From: Vicinamibacteria bacterium
GTDB taxonomy: Bacteria; Acidobacteriota; Vicinamibacteria; Fen-336
DNA: 45,173 bases
Reading direction: 5' to 3'
NCBI GenBank assembly: GCA_035570235.1
Contig: DATMML010000013.1
Location: forward strand, 1-45,173
Shown piece after piece: positions 25,212 through 33,253 of this stretch; within the stretch, counting starts at the first letter, position 1, and each line of letters opens with the position of its first letter. Made by a program: the position numbers and the translations under genes. Below the pieces are notes generated by a model. The model was not told the origin of the DNA. It made no database searches and saw nothing but the letters and a program-made list of their open reading frames with translations.

Positions 25212-26309
25212 TCAGCGCCCCCGCGATCCCGGGGAGCCGAGTCCCAGCCGGCCCTTCCCGCCGGGGGCGGAGAAGCCCCAATAGGGCGAGGAGGAAACGC
25301 CGGAGGCCGTCGCCGAGCGGGCTTGGGTGAGGGCCTTGAAGAAGCCCTGGGCCATGAGGTCGTACCCAAGGTCGTTGGGGTGGACATCGCCCAGGGGACC
25401 ATCCGCGAAGAATCGGCTCAGGTCTCCGCCCTGGGCCAAAAAGACCGCGTTCAGGTCGGCCAAGAGCGCCCCCTCCTGGAAGGCCAGGGCCTTGATGCCC
25501 GGGTTGATTTGGTTGATCCACAGGTTCTCGCTCGGGTTCACGGCGGGGTTGGTGGGGATGAGCGTGGCCAGCACGGGGAGGCTCTGGCTGGCCTTCACCT
25601 GGTCCACGATCGAGCGGAGGGAATCGAGGGTGTAGCAGTTCGCGATGGGGCCCACCTGGCAGGACTGGTCGTTAAAGTCGTTGGTCCCGTAGTGGATGAG
25701 GGTGTACGCGGGCCGATTCCGGCCCAAGCGGCCGGGGATGCGGTTCGCTCCGTCCTTGCTGAACGTCCCGTCCTTGCCTTCGTTGTTCACCTGGGCCCGG
25801 CCAAGGTAGGGCCCGAGCAGGTTCTGCAGACGCACGCGGTAACCATTGCCGTCGCTCGACCCGAGGCCATTGGTGATGCTGTCCCCGAAGGCCATGTAGA
25901 CGTTGGGCTGGTTCGTGCCGATGGGAAGGACTACGGGCAGATTCACGACCCCGGTCTGCGGAACCTGGACGCCCACGGGAGGGCCGGGCACGAAGAACAT
26001 GGGAAGGCTCTCGGTGCGGATGGCCACGGATTGGCTCCCCGCCTTCACGCCCATGACCACGGCCTGGCCCGTGGCGGCGGCGGTCTTGGCGGAGCCGACG
26101 CCCTGCACCACCACGTCCACCTGGGGCAGGCGCACCACCTCGGTCGGATCCAGCACCCCGTTGGCGTTCTCGTCGTAGAAGACGACGGCCGTCACCGGGT
26201 AGGTGGGCTCGCTCGGGGGAGAGGGCTGGGTCGGGGGACCGCCCGTGCCGCCGCAGCCGACGAAGCAAAGCTGGGCGAGGGCCAGCAGGGCGGGCCGTCG
26301 ACGCACCAT
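25212..26309 (-). CDS. SGNH/GDSL-hydrolase lipoprotein
   Basis: A 365-residue exported protein. The N-terminus MVRRRPALLALAQLCFVGC is a lipoprotein signal with Cys19 as the likely lipidated residue (box FVGC is slightly atypical). Residues 46-57, DENANGVLDPTE, form an EF-hand-like calcium loop within a small beta domain. The SGNH domain follows: block I FGDSITNG (Ser144), block III HYGTNDFND, block V GDVHPND (His310). The Asp usually three residues before the catalytic His is here two residues before it. It is an esterase or acetylhydrolase of unknown substrate, probably acting on a surface polysaccharide or lipid. Confidence 0.87.
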   Translation of the reverse strand: MVRRRPALLALAQLCFVGCGGTGGPPTQPSPPSEPTYPVTAVVFYDENANGVLDPTEVVRLPQVDVVVQGVGSAKTAAATGQAVVMGVKAGSQSVAIRTESLPMFFVPGPPVGVQVPQTGVVNLPVVLPIGTNQPNVYMAFGDSITNGLGSSDGNGYRVRLQNLLGPYLGRAQVNNEGKDGTFSKDGANRIPGRLGRNRPAYTLIHYGTNDFNDQSCQVGPIANCYTLDSLRSIVDQVKASQSLPVLATLIPTNPAVNPSENLWINQINPGIKALAFQEGALLADLNAVFLAQGGDLSRFFADGPLGDVHPNDLGYDLMAQGFFKALTQARSATASGVSSSPYWGFSAPGGKGRLGLGSPGSRGR

Positions 26310-26484
26310 GGGGTGAACAGAGTACCACAGCGGGCGCCGCCCGCGGGGGGATTGGCCGCTTCGCCGGCGAGCGCGAGAGGAGCCCGGCCCGCCTCCACTC
26401 GTCACGCGACCCGTTCCGTCCACGGGGCGCGAACGTCTTCTCTTTGCCGCGCGCAGAACAGCATTCGGCGGGGGGAAGCGCGGC

Positions 26485-27648
26485 TCAGGCGCCGGCCGGC
26501 GCCTTGGCGCCACGCAGGACGAGGTGGGCCGGGCGTTCCGGGATGGGCAGCAGGCGTACCCCCACGTCGTAGCTGGGGTGCAACCGGCCCGGAGCTGGTT
26601 CCACCCGCACCACCTCTCCCCGCAGGCCCACCCGGGGAGAGTCGGCAGGGCGGATGACCAGGCTGACCATGCTCCCCACCGGCACCGGCCTCTTGAGGGT
26701 CATGAGCAGGCCCCCCTCGGAGACGTTCTTGATCCGGGCCGCGGCGCGCGGGCCGGGAGCCCCCAGGGTGACGGAGTGGTGGGCGGGCACGCGCAGGTGG
26801 CGCCGGCGCTCCCCCCGGATGAGGGTGATCCTGTTCTTTCCCGCCGCCTTGGCGCGATAGAGGCCCTCGTCCGCCTTCACGATCAGGTCCGCGGGGGTGC
26901 CCGCGTCGTCGGGGTAGGTGGCCACCCCCCCCGAGATGGTCACCTTCGGGACCACCTTCGCGCGGCGGAAGCGCTCTTCGATTCGGCGCCGGACCCGCTC
27001 CGCCACCACGTAGGCCCCGGTGCCGGAGGTCTCCGGCAGGATGACCGCGAACTCCTCCCCTCCGTAGCGCGCGGACAGATCGATCTCGCGCACGCTGTCC
27101 CGGATGATGGCGGCGGAGCGGGCCAGGATCCGATCTCCCTCCACGTGACCCCGGCTGTCGTTGACGCGCTTGAAGTCGTCGAGGTCGAAGAGGGCGAGAG
27201 AGGTCTTCAGATCGTGGCGCTTGGAGCGCATTATCTCCTGGCGCAGAGCCTGCAGGAAGTAGCTGTGGTTGAACAAGCCGGTCAGGCCATCCGTCACCGC
27301 CGAGCGCTCGGTGCGCGCGTAGCTGGAGATCTCGATGACCTTGGGGTTCTTGAGCTCGCGGTCGATGTTGAGGAAGTAGTCGAGCAGGGCCACCCGCAGC
27401 CCGGCGTCACGGCCGAGCCGGATGCGCAGCTGCTCGCGGTGGCTCTGCAGCCGCCGCCAGTGGCGCTGGGCCTCCGTCTCCGAGAAGTTCAGATGGGTGA
27501 GGATGTTGAGGATCGACGAGTAGAGGGGCGTGCCCCGGGCCCGCTGCTGATCCAGCTCCGCCAGCAACTCCTCCTCGTGGGGGGGGCCGGCTTCCAAGGC
27601 ATCGAGCAGCGCCTGCCGGAAGGTCGAGGGATCGACCGGGGTCTTCAA
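26485..27648 (-). CDS. Diguanylate cyclase with C-terminal PilZ domain
   Basis: A 387-residue protein. Residues 1-110 are helical with no known domain. A GGDEF domain (about 115-280) has DLDDFKRVND and an intact active site GGEEF (196-200). The inhibitory I-site RxxD is at 187-190, at the canonical spacing of five residues. A PilZ domain follows, with the RxxxR-type start RRRHLR (282-287) and NVSEGG (309-314). It should make cyclic di-GMP and also bind it at two places. The start is TTG 27648, supported by AAAGGTGG 6 bases before it. No transmembrane segment, so cytoplasmic. Confidence 0.92.
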   Translation of the reverse strand: MKTPVDPSTFRQALLDALEAGPPHEEELLAELDQQRARGTPLYSSILNILTHLNFSETEAQRHWRRLQSHREQLRIRLGRDAGLRVALLDYFLNIDRELKNPKVIEISSYARTERSAVTDGLTGLFNHSYFLQALRQEIMRSKRHDLKTSLALFDLDDFKRVNDSRGHVEGDRILARSAAIIRDSVREIDLSARYGGEEFAVILPETSGTGAYVVAERVRRRIEERFRRAKVVPKVTISGGVATYPDDAGTPADLIVKADEGLYRAKAAGKNRITLIRGERRRHLRVPAHHSVTLGAPGPRAAARIKNVSEGGLLMTLKRPVPVGSMVSLVIRPADSPRVGLRGEVVRVEPAPGRLHPSYDVGVRLLPIPERPAHLVLRGAKAPAGA

Positions 27649-27690
27649 GCCTTACCACCTTTTTTCGCGGGGCCGAGAACGCCAGACTGT

Positions 27691-27696
27691 ATGATA
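27691..27696 (-). promoter_or_regulatory. Possible -10 element for the diguanylate cyclase gene
   Basis: TATCAT on the minus strand inside CTCCTATCATAC, 43 bases before the TTG start. No good -35 is seen at the right spacing. A nearly identical CTCCTATCATCC lies before the mogA-like gene at 35927-35938. On the plus strand the same bases read TATGAT (27690-27695), which could serve the DUF4412 gene. Confidence 0.3.
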
Positions 27697-27732
27697 GGAG
27701 TCGTCCGTTTGTCCAGCCCTCGGAGGTACCCC

Positions 27733-28434
27733 TTGAGCCCAGTCCTGGCCGCCCTCCTAGGTCTCCTCGCCGCCGTCAGTGCTCCCCCGGCCGAGATCTA
27801 CTTCGAGCAGGCCACCCTCACGAGCACCGACGGCAAGGCGGGCGGCCCCGGGGTTCAGTCGAGGGTCTGGTGCTCCGGCAAGCGCATGCGGCTGGAAGCG
27901 GGAGACGCTCCCGCGGGCCCCGCCTTCCTGCTCCGCCTCGACACCGGAAAGGCCTATCGGCTCGACCCCGAGCAGAAGGTAGCGGTGGTCATCGACGTGG
28001 AACGGCTGCGGGCCCGTTCCCAACTGGACCTCTCCATGGCGGGGGACCTGATGGGGGGGGCGGACAACGGGCGGGTCCGCACCGCCGCCCTCGCCACGAC
28101 CAAGACCATCGCCGGGCAGCCCTGCCACGGCTACCGCATCACCGCCCCCTCGGTGGTGATGGAGCTCTACGTGACCGAGGCCATCCCCGTCGGGGTGGGT
28201 GCGTTCGCGGATTTTCTGGAATGGTCCGGGGCCAACCAGTCGCTGGGGCCGCTGCTCACGGAGATCCGGCAGCTCCCCGGCTTCCCCATGCAGACGCGGT
28301 CACGAATCACGGTCGTCGGCCGGGTGCACGAGACCTCCTCAACCATCACCCGGATCCTGGTGGGCCCCCAGCCCCGCGAGCAGTTCGAGGTCCCCCCGGG
28401 CTATCGCCTGATCCCGGAAACGCCCGCGCCCTGA
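27733..28434 (+). CDS. DUF4412 domain-containing exported protein
   Basis: A 233-residue secreted or periplasmic protein of unknown function. The TTG start at 27733 is chosen because GGAGGT stands 5 bases before it and the signal peptide LSPVLAALLGLLAAVSA then begins at once. ATG 27691 is in frame but lacks a ribosome-binding site. The mature part has IYFEQATLTS, CSGKRMRLEAG, QPCHGYRIT and MELYVTEAIPVGVGAF, which fits the DUF4412 pattern of a beta-rich protein that reports a 'substrate conversion' region. Two Cys may pair. Divergent from the GGDEF gene. Confidence 0.78.
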   Translation: MSPVLAALLGLLAAVSAPPAEIYFEQATLTSTDGKAGGPGVQSRVWCSGKRMRLEAGDAPAGPAFLLRLDTGKAYRLDPEQKVAVVIDVERLRARSQLDLSMAGDLMGGADNGRVRTAALATTKTIAGQPCHGYRITAPSVVMELYVTEAIPVGVGAFADFLEWSGANQSLGPLLTEIRQLPGFPMQTRSRITVVGRVHETSSTITRILVGPQPREQFEVPPGYRLIPETPAP

Positions 28435-28460
28435 ACCGGGCTTCGCGCAAGGAGATCGCC

Positions 28461-28805
28461 ATGGCAATCCTCTTCTCCATCATCGGCAACGCGGTGGCGC
28501 TCTTCGCGACCACCATCGTCCCCGGGATCCGCTTCAACGGGGACTGGCTGCACCTCTTGCTGGCGGGGGCGCTCTTCGGCCTCTTCAACCTGATCGTGCG
28601 GCCGATTGCCTTGTTCCTCTCCATCCCCGTCCTCATCCTGACCATGGGCCTGTTCTACTTCGTCCTGAACGGGATCCTGCTCTGGGTGGCGGCTCAGTTC
28701 TTCCTGCCCGGCTACCACGTCTCGGGCATCGTGTCCGGAATCCTGGGCAGCCTGGTCATCACGGTGGTGAACTGGGCCCTGCACGCGATCTTCGGGCGGA
28801 GGTAG
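28461..28805 (+). CDS. Small four-helix membrane protein of the phage-holin-4 (YvlD) family
   Basis: A 114-residue protein made almost wholly of four hydrophobic helices. Features are NGDWLHLLLAGALFGLFN, then LIVRPIALFLSIPVLILTMG, the N-x-x-x-R-P-x-x-x-x-L-x-x-P motif of the YvlD group, and a final GSLVITVVNWALHAIFGRR. These are chromosomal membrane proteins, not true phage holins. Function unknown; YvlD relatives are linked to envelope stress in Bacillus. An AAGGAG ribosome-binding site lies 6 bases before ATG 28461. It follows the DUF4412 gene by 26 bases. Confidence 0.88.
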   Translation: MAILFSIIGNAVALFATTIVPGIRFNGDWLHLLLAGALFGLFNLIVRPIALFLSIPVLILTMGLFYFVLNGILLWVAAQFFLPGYHVSGIVSGILGSLVITVVNWALHAIFGRR

Positions 28806-28811
28806 GAGCCC

Positions 28812-29810
28812 TTAGACGCGGCGGGCGATGGCCTCCGCGATCTCGGTGGTGCCCACGCTGCCCCCCAGATCGCGGGTGAGTCCCTTGCCCTCGCTTAGCA
28901 CCGCGAGCACGGCCGCGCGCACCCGCTGGGCGGCCTTCAACTCCCCCAGGTGCTCCAGCATCATGACCCCGGAGAAGATCAGGGCCATGGGGTTGGCCTG
29001 ATTGCGCCCCGCGATGTCGGGGGCGCTGCCGTGCACGGCCTCGAAGACCGCCGCCCTCTCCCCCACGTTCGCCCCCGGGGTCATGCCCAGCCCGCCCACG
29101 AAGCCCGCGCAGAGATCGGACACGATGTCGCCGTAGAGGTTCTCGAGGAGGAGGATGTCGAAGCGGGTGGGGTCGAGCACCAGCTGCATGCAGCAGTTGT
29201 CCACGATGATCTCGTCGTAGGTCACTCTTGGAAACTCGCGAGACACGAGCCGGCAGCAGTCCAGGAAGAGGCCGTCGGAGAGCTTCATGATGTTGGCCTT
29301 GTGGACCGCGGTCACCCGCTTACGGCCGTGCTTCTGCGCATGCTCGAAGGCGAACAAGGCGATGCGCGTGGAAGCCCTCTCCGTGATGATCTTGATCGAC
29401 TCCACCACCCCCGGCACCACCACGTGCTCGATCCCGCTGTAGAGGTCTTCCGTGTTCTCGCGGACCACGATCAGATCCACCCCGTCGTAACGGCTCTTGA
29501 CCCCGGGGAGGGTCTTCACCGGCCGCAGGTTCGCGTAGAGGTCCAGGGTCTTCCGGAGCTCCACGTTGACGGAGCGGTGGCCCTTCCCCACCGGAGTCTC
29601 CGTGGGCCCCTTGAGAGCCACGCGATTGCGACGGATGGAGTCGAGGACGCGCGCAGGCAGCGGGCTGCCGTGCTCGCCCACCGCGCACGCCCCCGCCTGC
29701 TCCGTCTCCCACTCCAAGTCGAGGCCCGTAGCGGAGAGGACGCGCACCGCGGCCGCCGCCACCTCCGGTCCGATACCGTCTCCCGGGATCAGGGTGATGC
29801 GGTGGCCCAT
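28812..29810 (-). CDS. NAD-type isocitrate/isopropylmalate dehydrogenase family protein
   Basis: A 332-residue beta-decarboxylating dehydrogenase. It begins ITLIPGDGIGPEV. The substrate loop reads SVNVELRKTLDLYANLRPVK, where S-x-N-x-x-L-R is typical of NAD-linked isocitrate dehydrogenases rather than LeuB. Other blocks are DLIVVRENTEDLYSG, the catalytic Tyr within it, HKANIMKLSDG and the metal-binding LENLYGDIVSDLCAG. It should convert isocitrate to 2-oxoglutarate in the TCA cycle; homoisocitrate is a less likely substrate. It begins 1 base after the LOG-family gene, so the two share a transcript. Confidence 0.92.
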   Translation of the reverse strand: MGHRITLIPGDGIGPEVAAAAVRVLSATGLDLEWETEQAGACAVGEHGSPLPARVLDSIRRNRVALKGPTETPVGKGHRSVNVELRKTLDLYANLRPVKTLPGVKSRYDGVDLIVVRENTEDLYSGIEHVVVPGVVESIKIITERASTRIALFAFEHAQKHGRKRVTAVHKANIMKLSDGLFLDCCRLVSREFPRVTYDEIIVDNCCMQLVLDPTRFDILLLENLYGDIVSDLCAGFVGGLGMTPGANVGERAAVFEAVHGSAPDIAGRNQANPMALIFSGVMMLEHLGELKAAQRVRAAVLAVLSEGKGLTRDLGGSVGTTEIAEAIARRV

Positions 29811-29811
29811 A

Positions 29812-30465
29812 TCAAGCCACCATGTCGTCCTGCAGGAGCCGCAGGACCTCGTCCGTTGTCGCCGCCCGCTTCAGGATCTTGAGATCCTCGAGGCTGATCT
29901 TGCCCCGGGCGAGCAGGGTGTTGCGCATCCAGGACAGCAGGCCGTCCCAGTAGCCATCGTCCCCGGCCAGGATGACGGGGAAGGGCTTCACCTTGCGGGT
30001 CTGGATGAGGGTCACCGCCTCGAACAGCTCATCCAAGGTGCCGAAGCCGCCGGGGAGGATCACGAAGGCCTTGCTGTACTTCACGAACATCACCTTCCTC
30101 ACGAAGAAGTATCGGAAGGAGACGGTGGTTGTGAGGTAGGCGTTGGGCCGCTCCTCGTGGGGGAGCTCGATGGCGAGGCCGACCGACTCGCCCCCTGCCT
30201 CGAGGGCCCCCTTGTTCGTGGCCTCCATGTCCCCGGGGCCGCCCCCCGTGATCACGGTGTGGCCGGCGCGGGCCAGGGCCTGGCCCAGCTCCTCGGCCCA
30301 GCGGTACTCCTCGCTCCCCGGCTGGCTCCGGGCGGAGCCGAATACCGTGACCGCCCGGGGCACCTGGGAGAGCGTCTCAAACCCCTCCACGAACTCCGCC
30401 ATGATGCGGAAGATCCGCCAGGTGTCCTTGACCGCGAAGTCCAGAAGGTACGGCCGTTGCTCCAA
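29812..30465 (-). CDS. LOG-family (TIGR00730-like) protein
   Basis: A 217-residue Rossmann-like protein with VFGSARSQPG, VITGGGPGDMEATNKGA and LPGGFGTLDELFEAVTLIQ, the nucleotide-binding and catalytic blocks of the LOG / 'lysine decarboxylase-like' family. Members release cytokinin-type bases or act as nucleotide 5'-monophosphate phosphoribohydrolases; the actual substrate here is unknown. I chose TTG 30465 because GGGAG stands 6 bases before it. TTG 30480 is in frame but would leave almost no leader after the promoter at 30492-30521. Conserved KDTWRIFRIMAEF precedes the first internal Met, so that Met is not the start. Confidence 0.86.
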   Translation of the reverse strand: MEQRPYLLDFAVKDTWRIFRIMAEFVEGFETLSQVPRAVTVFGSARSQPGSEEYRWAEELGQALARAGHTVITGGGPGDMEATNKGALEAGGESVGLAIELPHEERPNAYLTTTVSFRYFFVRKVMFVKYSKAFVILPGGFGTLDELFEAVTLIQTRKVKPFPVILAGDDGYWDGLLSWMRNTLLARGKISLEDLKILKRAATTDEVLRLLQDDMVA

Positions 30466-30491
30466 GCTCCACTCCCACAAGGGATTCCGCG

Positions 30492-30521
30492 ATGATAGGC
30501 GACGCCGCCCTCGGAAATCAA
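30492..30521 (-). promoter_or_regulatory. Sigma-70 promoter for the LOG-IDH operon
   Basis: On the minus strand TTGATT (30516-30521) and TATCAT (30492-30497) stand 18 bases apart. The expected start of transcription near 30485 lies just before the chosen TTG start (30465). The match is good for a GC-rich genome. Confidence 0.5.
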
Positions 30522-30531
30522 ACCCCGTTCC

Positions 30532-30558
30532 GGGAACCCTTTTCCGCCGCCGGGCGTT
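30532..30558 (+). promoter_or_regulatory. Candidate ECF-type promoter for the sigma factor operon
   Basis: GGGAAC (30532-30537) and CGTT (30555-30558) are separated by 17 bases. This matches the common ECF pattern GGAAC-N16/17-CGTY. It lies 43 bases before the first ATG of a run of genes that includes an ECF sigma factor, so autoregulation is likely. Based on pattern only. Confidence 0.5.
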
Positions 30559-30600
30559 AACGGGGTGGGTGGCTGGCTACCCGCCGGCCAGGGAGGGCGC

Positions 30601-30999
30601 ATGAGAGGGGGGGGCATTCTCGGGGTGGTGCTGGCCGCGGGCCTGGGCACGGCCTGCTTCGTGGAGGTCCATAAGGTGTCGGACCCGCGGGCGGCCTTTG
30701 AAAAGGCGAGGGCCGAGGCCCAGCGCTATCAGGGCCGGCCCGGTCCGGGGCACGAGCTGAACGTCCTCGCCTACGATGGCCACGACGGCGAGCTGGTCCA
30801 GGTCTCCCTCCCCCTCTGGCTCGTGCGTAAGATCGACCGCGAGGGAGGGGACCTCGAGCTGGACGGTTCGGAGGGGCGCGTGAAGGAGCATCTGCGACGC
30901 CACTTGCGGCTCCGGGACATCGAGAAAGCCGGGCTCGGCGTCTTGGTGGAGGTGGAGGAGGAAGAGAGCGGCGACCAAGTCCTCGTCTGGCTGCGCTGA
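30601..30999 (+). CDS. Small exported protein with the repeated operon domain (copy 1)
   Basis: A 132-residue protein. It begins MRGGGILGVVLAAGLGTAC, an export signal that may end in a lipobox Cys19 (the preceding residues are not ideal). From about residue 50 the sequence resembles the ends of two other products of this operon (at 32402 and 33254): a strand, then VSLPLWLVRKI, a variable helix, then a hydrophobic strand VLVEVEEEE and the terminal DQVLVWLR. The domain recalls the small domain of LiaX/YvlB and DUF2089-type proteins; that is an inference. ATG 30601 has GGGAGG directly upstream. It is the first gene after the candidate ECF promoter. Confidence 0.72.
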   Translation: MRGGGILGVVLAAGLGTACFVEVHKVSDPRAAFEKARAEAQRYQGRPGPGHELNVLAYDGHDGELVQVSLPLWLVRKIDREGGDLELDGSEGRVKEHLRRHLRLRDIEKAGLGVLVEVEEEESGDQVLVWLR

Positions 31000-31074
31000 A
31001 GGGTGCGGTCATGGTCCAATGGAGCCGAGCACGAAGGGAGAGCGGGTGCGTTCCCCGGGAGGGCTCCCGAGTCG

Positions 31075-31656
31075 ATGGAGCGGTCAGCGGGCGACGACCG
31101 GCCCCTCTCCGACCGGGACCTCATGGTCCGGCTGGCCGCGGGGGACCGCGAGGCCCTGCCCCCGCTCATGGAGAGGCACTACCGGCGCTTGTACCGGATC
31201 GCGCTGGCCTACCTGCGGAACCCCGATGATGCGCTCGACGCCGTGCAGGAGACTTTCGTGAAGGCCTTTCAGAATGCGGTCCGGTGGGACAGGGCGTCCG
31301 AGGTCGGCCCCTGGCTCTCGCGGATCGCCGTGAACCACGCGATCGACCGCTACCGGAGGGAGAAGCGGCGGCGGCAGACCTTGACCCCTTTCGATGACGA
31401 GGCCCGCGAGCTGCCGTCCACGGACCAGCCCTCGCCGGAAAGGACGGCCCTCGGCCGGGAGCTGGGGGTGAGGATCGCGGCCGCCCTGCGCGCCCTGCCC
31501 GAGAGGCAGAGGGCGGTGTTCGTCCTGCGCCACTACGAGGAGCACACCCTCGAGGAGATCGCAGGAGTCCTAGGGCTCAGCCTGGGGACGGTCAAGAGCA
31601 GCCTGCACCGGGCCATCAGGCGGCTGCGCGAGCGGCTGGCGGGCTTGAGCGCATGA
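31075..31656 (+). CDS. ECF RNA polymerase sigma factor
   Basis: A 193-residue sigma-70 family factor. Region 2 is visible as LMERHYRRLYRIALAYL and NPDDALDAVQETFVKAF, followed by WLSRIAVNHAIDRYRREKRR (regions 2.3-2.4). Region 4 has LRALPERQRAVFVLRH, then YEEHTLEEIAGVLGLSLG and VKSSLHRAIRRLRERL, the promoter -35 reader. The start ATG 31075 has GGGAGGG upstream; GTG 31003 is also in frame but has no proper ribosome-binding site. The stop overlaps the anti-sigma ATG by 4 bases. It should direct transcription of this operon. Confidence 0.93.
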   Translation: MERSAGDDRPLSDRDLMVRLAAGDREALPPLMERHYRRLYRIALAYLRNPDDALDAVQETFVKAFQNAVRWDRASEVGPWLSRIAVNHAIDRYRREKRRRQTLTPFDDEARELPSTDQPSPERTALGRELGVRIAAALRALPERQRAVFVLRHYEEHTLEEIAGVLGLSLGTVKSSLHRAIRRLRERLAGLSA

Positions 31657-32405
31657 TGTTCGAGCACCTGCGGGCGCGTCGCCGGCTCCCCCTCCTGGCG
31701 GCCGGGGTCTTGGACGGCCCCGCCCGCGGGGCCACCCTCGCCCACGTGGCTTCCTGCTCCTCCTGCCGGGGAGAGCTCGACGAGTTGGGAGCCGTCCTCC
31801 GCCTCCTCGCCTCGGATCTCAAGCCCGCCGAGCCTCCGCTCTCCTTGTCCCTGCTCGTGGCCCGGGTGGGGTCCCGCCTGGACGAGCTGGACCGTGGCCC
31901 CGGGACGGTTCGACCCCGGCCCTGGGTGGTCGCGTCCTGGGCGGGGGCGGCCGCCGTGGTGGCGGCGGTGGCGGCTGTGGTCTTCCTCCTTCCGGGGCGT
32001 CCCCGGGGCGGGAACGAGCGTCCGCTCGTCTCCGAGGACACGCTCCAGCGGCTCGAGCGTAACGTGGCCCGCGAGCAGGCCGCGCGCTACCTGGGCGAGG
32101 CGCAGGACGTGCTGGTGAGCGTGGCCGCCGCCCCGCCCCCCTGCGACCGCGAGAAGGTGGACATGGGGGAGGCCTCCGAGCGAAGCCGCAAGCTTCTGAC
32201 CCGAGGGGCTCTGCTCGTGGACCCGGAGGGGCCGGCGGTGGCGAGCGCCCGTCCTGTGCTGAATGACGTCGAGCAGGCGCTCAGGCAAGTGGCCGCGCTC
32301 GAGTCCTGCGTGAGGGCGCGGGACGTACAGAGAGTTCGGGAGGACCTGGCGCGGCGTCAGCTCCTTATGAAGATCCGGCTCATGAAGCGGGAGCTCGAGG
32401 GATGA
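31653..32405 (+). CDS. Putative zinc-finger anti-sigma factor with one membrane helix
   Basis: A 250-residue protein. HVASCSSC at 31-38 is the H-x3-C-x2-C of zinc-finger anti-sigma domains, which hold the sigma factor inactive in the cytoplasm. A membrane helix lies at about 91-113 (WVVASWAGAAAVVAAVAAVV). The remaining 135 residues would be periplasmic: charged, helical, with two Cys (in PPPCDRE and LESCVRA) that could act as a redox or disulfide switch. The 4-base overlaps with the sigma factor gene before and the HEAT-repeat gene after argue for strict co-translation. The anti-sigma role is inferred from motif and position. Confidence 0.82.
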   Translation: MMFEHLRARRRLPLLAAGVLDGPARGATLAHVASCSSCRGELDELGAVLRLLASDLKPAEPPLSLSLLVARVGSRLDELDRGPGTVRPRPWVVASWAGAAAVVAAVAAVVFLLPGRPRGGNERPLVSEDTLQRLERNVAREQAARYLGEAQDVLVSVAAAPPPCDREKVDMGEASERSRKLLTRGALLVDPEGPAVASARPVLNDVEQALRQVAALESCVRARDVQRVREDLARRQLLMKIRLMKRELEG

Positions 32406-33235
32406 AGGCGCCCCGCCCCGCCCTCGCCCTCCTCCTGCTCGTCCTCGTGGCCGCGGCCCCCGCCCACGCCCAGGTGGACGCGGAACGGCTGCGGGCCGCC
32501 AAGACGCTCTTCTTCGACCGCAAGTACGCGGAGGCGCGCCAGGCCTGGGCCACGCTCGCGGAGGTCAAGGGCCCCGATGCGGAAGCCGCCGTCTTCTGGA
32601 TGGCCCGCTGCAGCGAGAACCTGGGCGAATCCGCCCGGGCCCTGGCCGAGTACACCGCCTACCTGGACCGCCGGCCTGCGGACCGCGCGCTGTCTCAGGA
32701 AGCGCGCACGAGCCGGGTGGGCCTCGCCGCCCGGCTCTACAAAGGGGGGGAGAAGGGGCACCTACCCATCCTCAAGGAGGCGTTGGGCGATCCGAGCAAG
32801 ACCGTGCGCTACTACGCCGCCTTTCAGCTCGGGGGGCTGGGCCCGGACGTGGGCCAGCCCGCGGTCCCCGTGCTCAAGCGCATCTTGGAGGAAGAGAAGG
32901 ACGAGGACCTCGTCGAGCGCGCCAAGCTCTACCTCCTGCGGCTCGACCCCGGGGCCTTGACCCGGGCGCGCCCGGTTCCGGGCCTCGGCGAGGCGGGCTG
33001 GCTCCGCGTGCGCATCTACAGCCGCGGCCAGTCCCGGCCCGAGGTCTCCATCAACCTGCCCATGGCCCTGGCGGAGATGGTCTTCAAGAGCCTCCCCGAC
33101 GAGGTGCGGACCGAGCTCGGACATCGGGGATATGAGGCCGGCAAGTTCTGGGAACAGCTCAAGAAGCTGCGGCCGGCCGAGATTTTGAGCATCGAGGGCA
33201 AGGACGGTGACCGGGTCCAGATCTGGATCGAGTGA
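32402..33235 (+). CDS. Exported TPR/HEAT-like protein with the repeated operon domain (copy 2)
   Basis: A 277-residue exported protein. The signal peptide is MKAPRPALALLLLVLVAAAP with cleavage after AHA (23). Residues 25-110 look like TPR helices (AAKTLFFDRKYAEARQAW, then AEAAVFWMARCSENLGESA). Residues 115-180 contain HEAT-like pairs such as LKEALGDPSKTVRYYAAFQL. Residues 199-277 form the shared domain: WLRVRIYSRG, then VSINLPMALAEMV, a variable middle and the terminal ILSIEGKDGDRVQIWIE. It overlaps the anti-sigma stop by 4 bases. It probably acts in the periplasm; no enzymatic motif is seen. Confidence 0.8.
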   Translation: MKAPRPALALLLLVLVAAAPAHAQVDAERLRAAKTLFFDRKYAEARQAWATLAEVKGPDAEAAVFWMARCSENLGESARALAEYTAYLDRRPADRALSQEARTSRVGLAARLYKGGEKGHLPILKEALGDPSKTVRYYAAFQLGGLGPDVGQPAVPVLKRILEEEKDEDLVERAKLYLLRLDPGALTRARPVPGLGEAGWLRVRIYSRGQSRPEVSINLPMALAEMVFKSLPDEVRTELGHRGYEAGKFWEQLKKLRPAEILSIEGKDGDRVQIWIE

Positions 33236-33253
33236 GAGGGAGGAGGAGATCAC

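Noticed and set aside
26310-26484. Hidden gene between the SGNH and GGDEF genes
   Set aside because: 175 GC-rich bases without a plausible start, ribosome-binding site or conserved product.
28461-28805. Phage holin indicating a prophage
   Set aside because: The family name is misleading; there is no lysin, capsid or integrase around it.
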